Assembly: GCA_026545225.1 (NCBI GenBank)
Contig: CM048845.1
Coordinates: 101,304,033-101,368,032 of the forward strand
Direction of reading: 5' to 3'
Length of the DNA stretch: 64,000 nucleotides
Origin: Cornus controversa
Lineage: Eukaryota > Streptophyta > Magnoliopsida > Cornales > Cornaceae
A program made the position numbers and the translations under genes. Positions 56,761 through 64,000 of the stretch are shown here, piece after piece. How positions within the stretch are numbered: position 1 is the stretch's first letter; each line of letters opens with the position of its first letter. The notes under the pieces are model-generated. The model was given only the letters and a program-made list of their open reading frames with translations. It was not told the DNA's origin and did not search any database.

Positions 56761-58855
56761 GAGAGATGCGATTGCGATGTAGTAGTGGATGCATTCCATG
56801 GATATATTAATTTTTAAATTATTTTTTCCTCGCTAGAAAAATTCTCAAATAAAGTAACTCCTTCACGGAGAAATTATTATATACCATAAAGATTCTATGT
56901 ATTAGGAGAATCCCACCACTAATAAAATTTCACATTTTATGACCCCTTCACGAATAAGAGTAAGGTTCAATCTTTTGCACGTATTGAAATTGAGACCCTC
57001 ATGGTGTTTAACCCTTCAACGAAAGTGTTTTAATTTAACGTGTTTCAGCCATTAACGTTATCGGCTGAATATCTATTAAAAAATAAACTGGATGGGATGT
57101 ACAAATTTTAAAGTGCTGCCATCCAAGGCTTCTCATATGAGCAAAGTGAGTGTGTATTTTTTTGTCAAAATAAAAATAAAAATTTAAACTGGTGGATTGT
57201 TCAAATTTCAAACGGATTAAAGAATTTACCCCGCAGCTAAAATTCTCTCCATATGGTTCTCTTTTTTAACACAAAATTGACATCTCTAAATATCAAACTA
57301 AAATTTACTTTATGGTTTATTCATCCTCAAAAATATTAGTAATATTTATGCGTCGTTTGACAGGAAGAAAGGAAGAGCGTGAAGGAAAGATATGAGGGAT
57401 GGAACAATTTTTTTTCGTTTGACAGAGAGTAGGCAAGGAGAGAGGAGAAAATAGAGTGACTGATCCTTTCATAAATTTTCATCTCTCCAAATTTGAACGG
57501 ATCGGAAGACATGAAGAAAGAAAGATAATGCTATTAAAAATGTTTTAAATTACAAAACTATCCTTATGATTGTTTTGATAAACTCAAACAAACAAATTAA
57601 AATGAGTATAATAGTAAAAATAATTTAAAACTCTCTTTTCCCTTCTCTCCTAACAAACAAACTTTTTCTTATAGATGTCACATCCATCACTTATTCCCTT
57701 CCATCAAACTAAACGAAAAAAAAGAAGAACACAATCTCTTTTTTAGAGATGTCTCATGCATCCCTCGTGGTGTTTAACCCTTCAACGGAAGTGTTTAGAA
57801 GTTATGATAAGTGAAGAGATAACATCCTCGAAGTAAATTTGTGGATGATCATGAAATCCTAAAAGCATAAGGATGAGACTCGACTCGACTCGGGAGTTAA
57901 AAATAGAAGAGGATGAGAGAAATAAAAAATATAAAACAAGTGGTTACTCTTTAATTCGCCTATGAGACTGGATTAAAACCCTCTTCGATATAAACTTTTT
58001 TTGCAATACTCAACGGTGCGAAGGCATTGTTGGTGGTGCGTTTTAGTTTTAACGTGTTTTAGCCATTAACGTTATCGCCTGAATATTCTATTAAAACATA
58101 AAAAGAAACTGGATGGGATGTACAAATTTTAAAGTGGCACCACCCAGAGCTTCTCATATAAGCAAAGTGGGTGTGTATTTTTTTGTCAAAGTAAAAAATA
58201 AAAAATAAATAAAAATAAAAATTTAAACCAGTGGATTGTTCAAATTTCAAACGAATTGAAGATTTTATCCCAAAGCTAAAATTCCCTCCATATTTTCGTC
58301 CTCACTCTAAGTAAAAACCTTGATAAATAAAAGTTCGATAAATTAATAACCTCATTTAAATAATAAAATCTTCTCGTCCCAACTCGATCTAGTATACTAA
58401 ATTAATAACCTCGTTATGTGATGGAGCAATTTAAGTTGGATACGTCAAACAAGGAGTGGTGTGGGTAAAGTCACCTTGGACACCGTGGAAGTTCAATCAA
58501 CATGGAGTCCTGCTATGAGTTTATCATTATCTATCTCTACTATAGTTTTGATTATGATCATTTCATTCTCTCCCTTCATTATAGACTGGTACCACTAGGT
58601 AGGTACGAACAAATAAATCCATCTCTACTAAAGTTTTGATTATGATCACTTCATTCTCTCCCTTCATTATAGACCGATACCACGTCGGTGCCCGAATTAT
58701 AGACCAGTACCACGTTGGTGCCCGGAGGATTGCCGTTTACCTTTCTCAAAGCTTCCATCGAGCCGGGTCGGAACAAAATTCATCATCAAAATGCAAAAGA
58801 TAATAAGTTTTTTTTTAGAAATCCTCAAGGACCCAACCAAATATAAATTAATAAT
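56761..58855. repeat. Non-coding region with internal direct duplications
   Basis: A 230-260-bp segment occurs twice in the same orientation, at about 57030-57255 and 58040-58292 (shared GCCATTAACGTTATCG, CTGGATGGGATGTACAAATT, GTGTGTATTTTTTTGTCAAA). The phrase GGTGTTTAACCCTTCAACG occurs at 57000 and 57770. Between them, 57355-57730 has inverted TCGTTTGACAGGAAG / CCATCAAACTAAACGA ends, which suggest a MITE. A second duplication of about 85 bp (TCTCTACTA-AGTTTTGATTATGATCA) is near 58535-58615 and 58620-58700. No gene. Confidence 0.65.
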
Positions 58856-60520
58856 GGTAAAAGGATCCAAAACCCCTTGTGGTTTTAAAAAGGTGCAACA
58901 AATCTCCTTATCCTATCTTTTGGACCATATCACACCCTCACATTTGTAAAAGTGAGCAAACTAGCCCTTCAAACTAGGGGTGCACACGGTCCGATTCGGT
59001 CCGATTCTGATCTTTTTTGAACCAAATCGTATGATCCAATTCCATTAAAATTGGAAGCGGACCGAACCGTTCGTCTGTATGGAAGCGGACCGAACCGAAC
59101 CGCGAAGAATCGGTTTGGTTTGATTCAGTTCCATGGTTCACCAACTTGTATCAACCTGTTTTAAGCCTCAATTTCAAGCCTACTACAAACCAATTTCAAG
59201 CATCAATTTTAAATCTTTTAAAGTTATTATTCGTCAAGTGTCAACCTAATTAACTCATGATATAATTTCTTTAAATAACTACTAAAAACTAATACAAATA
59301 ACAGTAGAGTTATAGAATTGTTAGCAGTATCAATTATGGCCTAAAACATACTACTATATATGTATATATATATCTAATTCATGAAGGCATTTGCTTGGAG
59401 AAGATCTTGGACCATTAAGTGTGAAAGAGTTGCAAAATCTTGAGAAACAACTGGAAGGAGCTCTTGCACAAGCTAGGCAAAGGAAGGTAATTAAAATGAG
59501 TTTGTAAAACCTCTTAATTCTGCATTTTTTATATATCCATAGAAACCAACTTCAGGTTATAATTTATATATCCATAGAAACCAACTTCAGTACTCTTAAT
59601 TTTGCACAAGTTAGGCATTTTTTATATATCCATATTTAAGTATTAGATATAATATATATTTATTTTATATTTATATATATAGAAATGGTCCGGTCCGGTT
59701 CGGCTCAGTCCTGAGGGACCTGAAATCGTAACCGAACCTTTACTACATGGATCCAAAAAAATGGAACCGTGACCGAATCGGACCGCAAAAAAACGGGACC
59801 GAATTGTCCGGTCCGGTTTCGTTTTCCGATTTGGACGGATTTTTGTGCACCCCTACTTCAAACACGATTGAAGACCACTTTCCGGTTGACAGCCTACCAC
59901 ATGAATATATACTTTTGAAATATGGCAAAATTACCCTTCAATGTGACCGTTTTACCCCAATTTGCCTATGAGAACCCATATTCAACTTTTACTCAATTTT
60001 CTCTCTATGTGGTCTGCCCAACTCAAGTTCCCTCGTACAACAATTTTGTTTGCTGATTCCAAATTTATTTGTGGGTCTATAGCTGTAGTAAAAATGCCCT
60101 TCAACTTGTCATAGTATCTTTGAATTTTAGAGAAAAGAAACAAAAAAAACAAAGCACTAAGATGAAACAGAACAGAAACTGTTAGCTTGGACGATGTACA
60201 AAGTACTATGAAGATTCATCCCATGACGAAATTCTATTCAAATCATCCAATGGATAGTTAAACCAAGCGAACAAATGATATTATTCTTAATTATTTATTA
60301 CAAGCAAATATAATATGCCTGTCATTCCCACTGTCACAAAATCTGTTTCATTCTGTCGCAAAACAAGCCAAGTCACTCCAACAAGGTAGTTTAGTCATTT
60401 CATCCGAATTAAATTTTTCAACAATGATAACGTCTGAGAGGGAAATAGTGTAATTTTGCAAAGGTGAGGAGTCAAAGTAAAATAAAAGCAAATCACGTGG
60501 GGTCTAAATGTAAATTACCC
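58856..60520. mobile_element. Possible outer TIR element around a nested hAT
   Basis: The ends GGTAAAAGGATCCAAAACCCC and the complement of GGGGTCTAAATGTAAATTACCC look like diverged inverted repeats. I could not find a target duplication, so this is tentative. About 700 bp of unassigned sequence (59864-60520) lies in its right half. Confidence 0.35.
58975..59855. mobile_element. hAT-type non-autonomous element, second family
   Basis: Terminal inverted repeat TAGGGGTGCAC at both ends, with an exact 8-bp duplication CTTCAAAC (58967-58974 and 59856-59863). Sub-terminal regions are rich in CGGTCCG / ACCGAACCG words on both sides. No transposase; 881 bp. Confidence 0.93.
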
Positions 60521-60584
60521 TATTTCCTAACCTAAAGCAAAAGGGTCGTTAAATATGCATAATTAGTTTATGACTAAACTATTA

Positions 60585-61563
60585 GGGTAAATTACACTGA
60601 CGTTCCATGAGGTTCAGTCAACATACACTAACCTTTCCTCTTGTTTATTATATTATACTAACCTTTCTTGAGATTTAAATAAGAAATAACACAAACCGCT
60701 ATTCCGTTAGTAGTCAACAAAGTCAATAACGAAAAATTATAATGTTAGTAATTTGTATATTTTAAATTTCAGTTATACCCTTAAAAAACATGTAAAGATG
60801 TAATTATCTTTATGAAATCACATGAAATACTTAGATGCTTTTTTTAACCGAATAAAGTTGACAAAATTATCTTGTTCTTCTTCTTATCATTTCAAAAAGT
60901 CAAAATTTGATCTCCAACGAATTGGAGATTTTGGGTTCAGTTTATGTAATAATTTTTTTTTTCTTTTTGAATCTTGTTTTATGTTTTTAAAAGTCACAGT
61001 ACAAAAGTTTGTTATTTTGATTACATACATAAATATATATACACATATACTAGTATACAAAATTACAGAGCCAATGAAGTAGCCAACCAATATATAAAAG
61101 CTAATAGTCAGTCAACTCATTTATGCTTTTCAATTCACGGCCACATCTCTAAAAAATTACTGTTATTCTGTTACATACATAAATACAAACTCATTTCACT
61201 TCATAGATTTGTTTGTTAAATTTGTGCATAGCAGTCTTTCACTTATGTATTTAAATTACAATTGGGTTTAAGTTGTCAAAAATATTTTATTTTTTAAATG
61301 AATTGTTAAACTCACCGGTGTTGTTAATGACGGTGGAAGGAAAGGAGAAGGGTGAGTAGACGTTGGAATACAATTAAGGTAATTTTATTTTTTTGCTTTG
61401 CTTTGGTTATGAACTAAAATTATATTAAAAAAATAAGACAAAAAGGTAATTTTGTTACTTTCGTTAACGGCATCTACCAAATAAGTCTAACAAACGAGGT
61501 CAGCGTAATTTGATAAATAAGAGAGAAGGTCAGTATTTATTGACTAAAGAGTCTAATTTATCC
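60585..61563. mobile_element. Mutator-like TIR element
   Basis: Left end GGGTAAATTACACTGACG and right end the near complement of it. Exact 9-bp duplication AAACTATTA (60576-60584 and 61564-61572). Arms are loosely similar to those of the Pack-MULE family (GGnTAAATnnnAnTGAC). No recognisable coding content. Confidence 0.88.
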
Positions 61564-61572
61564 AAACTATTA

Positions 61573-62340
61573 TTATCCATAATATGATCTCTCTTTGATA
61601 TTGATTTTGAGTTATTGTAATGATTTCCCAAAAATTCTCTTTTTCCAAGTATACATCTATAAAATATAATGTCGGTGCTGTTGCTAAAATTTGATAACTA
61701 CACCGATCATATTACCAAACAAGTTTTCTTCAAACAAATTTTCTTCTCTACAAGGACCAAAACTCATAAACTCACAGTGAAAATAAAAGTTTAAAGCATG
61801 ACTGTTACAATTTGCAAGCTATAAAAAATGCTGTTACTTTTTAATTCTATTTTTTACTTGCCTTCAACATTATCCATTTCATTTCCCTCAAGTCATTCCA
61901 TAAACACGCTTCTAAATTCCCAACATCTATTACCATTTTAAAGCAAGATTTGACATGTCTTTAAAAAAAAAAAAAAAAATCTCTTCAAACTAATAGATAA
62001 TAAGGTAAACATGAAATCACAGTATACTTGGAAACTCTTATTCAAAGAAACTCCTCACAAATTATGACCATTATACCACAGGAATGACAATCCTCTCCAT
62101 CTCCAGTTCAAAGAAATTCCAACCTCACAATTTCAGTTTGTGTCAATCATTGCATGTCACTTTTTATCTATAGTAAAGTAAACATCCCATTAGAACTTGG
62201 TGTAGCCACAGCTACTATTCCAATTTCGGGGTACACAGTTCATAACTTCAGCAAATACATACTATTGTATAAGTGCTTTCAATTCTCTAATTTACATATA
62301 GATATTCATATTGTATGTGTGCTATCAATTCTTTTATTTA
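61573..62340. other. Intergenic, nothing recognised
   Basis: AT-rich, no gene or definable repeat. Confidence 0.5.
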
Positions 62341-63280
62341 CATGAACTGGTGGAGAAGAGATTGCAATTAGAACACCCATCACAGCCACCCACTCTTTGT
62401 TCACCACAATCACCACCGCAGCCGCCACCACATCAGCAATCAAACCTTCCACCAGGGCCGGCTCAATCCTTAAGCGAATTAGGCGGTTGTCTAAGGTCCC
62501 AAGCCAATAGAAGACCTCCAAATTATTTTATTTTGCTTAATAAGAGTTCCTAAAATTTTTATTTTCTAATAATATTATTAGACTTCCTAAAAATTTTATT
62601 TCCTTATAGTGATAGACCTCAACCAATGGTAAAAATTTAATAATATCCCAAATAATTTAATTCATTCTAAAACTTCTAATTTTTATCCTTATCTCTAAAC
62701 CTTATTCTTTTTTCTCTGTCACTCCTCATTTCACGTTTTTTCTCTTCTCTCATTACAACATTTTTTTGTTATAATTAATAGTAAAATAACAAAAAATTTA
62801 GGTGAAAAATCATTAAATGAACAACCAAGTCATCTAAAATAATTTCTAGAAGATAATAGAATAATGAAAGATAAATATATTAGCGACTTAGATTCATAAT
62901 GATGATCAAATGTGTGATAAGAAAATTCTTTGCAAATAACATGAAAAAGAATGAAATAAAGTGAACAACGTAAAAAAAAAATGAAGATCTTATTCAAAAA
63001 TCATATTCTATTCCTACAAATATCTCTGTACTTGAAAAATATCGTTAAAAATTAAAAGATTTATTAGTAGAAAATGATCCAATTAAATATAATAATTTCA
63101 ATAAGAATAATTTTTATAAACATTATTAACAAATATTTAATATTAAAATAGTATATGTTAAATGCCCATTTTATTTTTTGCCTAAAGCCTCAAATTATGT
63201 TGAACCGTCCCTGCCCTCCACCACCACCACCAAACAATTATTAATCAACAGAATCAGTCAGCACCCCTGTATACTTCAAC
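62341..63280 (+). pseudogene. Pro/Gln-rich coding-like fragment split by a MITE
   Basis: Before the hAT element the frame reads HELVEKRLQLEHPSQPPTLC, then a Pro/Gln/His-rich run. CCACC-rich DNA resumes after it. This could be a gene fragment or only a CCA-repeat. I do not recognise a family. Confidence 0.2.
62453..63213 (-). mobile_element. hAT-type non-autonomous element, copy 3 (inverted)
   Basis: Ends CAGGGCCGGCTCAATCC and TTGAACCGTCCCTG. The 8-bp duplication CCTTCCAC/CCCTCCAC has one mismatch. It is the inverted equivalent of copies at 16264 and 36794, and it keeps the uninterrupted sequence where copy 1 has insertions. Confidence 0.9.
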
Positions 63281-63389
63281 TCGGACCAACCCAGCTAAGT
63301 GAGAAATGAGTCTAAAAAATAAAGGGCAACCGGGTAGCCTTTTTGTCTCGCCCAGCTAAGTGAGAAGTGAGTCTGTTGTAAAAGAACAT

Positions 63390-63711
63390 GAATGTCTTGC
63401 CATAACTATGCAATAAGATTCAGAAGGCGCAGTAGCATCCACAACAGAGTTACAATTCCCCTCATAAATTGCAAAATTAATACCCCACTCAACTGCCCAT
63501 TTGAGTGATTGTCTATCCACCGAAAATTTTGCCATAAGAGGTGAGTTCGCAATTGGAAAAAAATACATACATATATAGATATAGAGCAGCCTTTAAGACC
63601 TCACTCATATAATTTCTAATAACCACTCCACCAGCAACCTCTCTTGTAGGTTTCTGAAAAGCAGCATCATAATTGGACTAAAGAAAGCCTAAAAGTGGAG
63701 GATCGCAACCT
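63390..63711 (-). pseudogene. RNase H-like (RVT_3) domain relic
   Basis: Minus-strand reading: SNYDAAFQKPTREVAGGVVI, RNYMSEVLKAA, then SPLMAKFSVDRQSLKWAVEW and NCNSVVDAT. This follows the plant RVT_3 pattern (NxDAAF...GxGVVIRD...SPLxAEAxAxxxALxWAxxxG...SDCxxVVxA). An in-frame stop occurs just upstream of the first motif, and about ten codons replace the segment between LKAA and IANSPL. It could come from a LINE or from a host RNase H-like gene. Not functional. Confidence 0.6.
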
Positions 63712-64000
63712 TGCTGTTAGTACAAGAAATTGTTTGGCTAATTTTCTCAGTTGATTTATTGCACACACCCAAAAAGTTTAAGAATACAATATCTTCCTTC
63801 AAAGAAAAAGAGAATCATTTTTCATTCATCTTTTTCAAATTTTTATACAAGTTGAAATTTGAATCTTTTTAGGACTCAATTTTTTTTATTTGTAGCTATC
63901 TTTTCTCTCAAGCAAATAAATTTCTAATAAAGTTTGGACTGATGTCTATGTTGGGCCGCTTTGGCCTTGAAAAGGGCGGCCTGACCTATTCTTTCTTTTG
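63712..64000. other. Window end, nothing recognised
   Basis: AT-rich sequence without a definable feature. Confidence 0.5.

Overview
The window looks like nuclear DNA from a flowering plant, almost certainly a eudicot. It is AT-rich and packed with plant transposons, and its one convincing host gene is a TIR-NBS-LRR (TNL) resistance gene, a class missing from grasses. I cannot name the species.

Layout. 1-6000: gene-poor DNA with a perfect TRIM element, a second miniature LTR element, a SINE-like copy and dispersed repeats. 5.9-6.7 kb: a GC-richer stretch that resembles a promoter plus an orphan first exon. 6.7-11 kb: two inverted-repeat elements, then a Mutator-like element (9-bp target duplication) that itself holds a deleted copia element. 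11-15.7 kb: little of note. 15.75-16.06 kb: a relic of a TNL leucine-rich-repeat exon. 16.26-19.2 kb: an hAT element carrying two other transposons, one of which holds a Stowaway MITE. 19.45-20.67 kb: an AT-rich TIR element. 21.1-31.3 kb: a composite of gypsy (LTR) fossils with an antisense plant-mobile-domain (PMD) reading frame; a ~340-bp duplication brackets it. 31.5-32.95 kb: a Pack-MULE that has picked up pieces of two host genes (a Ppx/GppA phosphatase and an ARM-repeat protein). 33.2 kb: a relic of a TNL first exon. 33.8-34.4 kb: inverted repeats directly upstream of the TNL gene.

34518-56498 is the TNL gene: five exons, open and in phase, giving 1365 residues (TIR, NB-ARC, LRR, C-JID, and an unusual repeat-rich acidic/His tail). 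Its first intron is about 17.6 kb and contains a young TRIM, an hAT element, a solo LTR, a 10.3-kb gypsy composite with a third, inverted LTR and another antisense PMD gene, a Mutator-like element and a SINE. The exons on both sides stay intact, so the gene is probably still expressed by splicing across this block.

56.5-64 kb: the 3' UTR, duplicated non-coding segments, two further hAT elements of different families, another Mutator-like element, and a relic of an RNase H-like (RVT_3) domain on the minus strand.

Together the picture is a decaying resistance-gene cluster with one surviving TNL in a transposon-rich setting. Exact 5-, 8- and 9-bp target duplications, read directly from the sequence, support most mobile-element boundaries.
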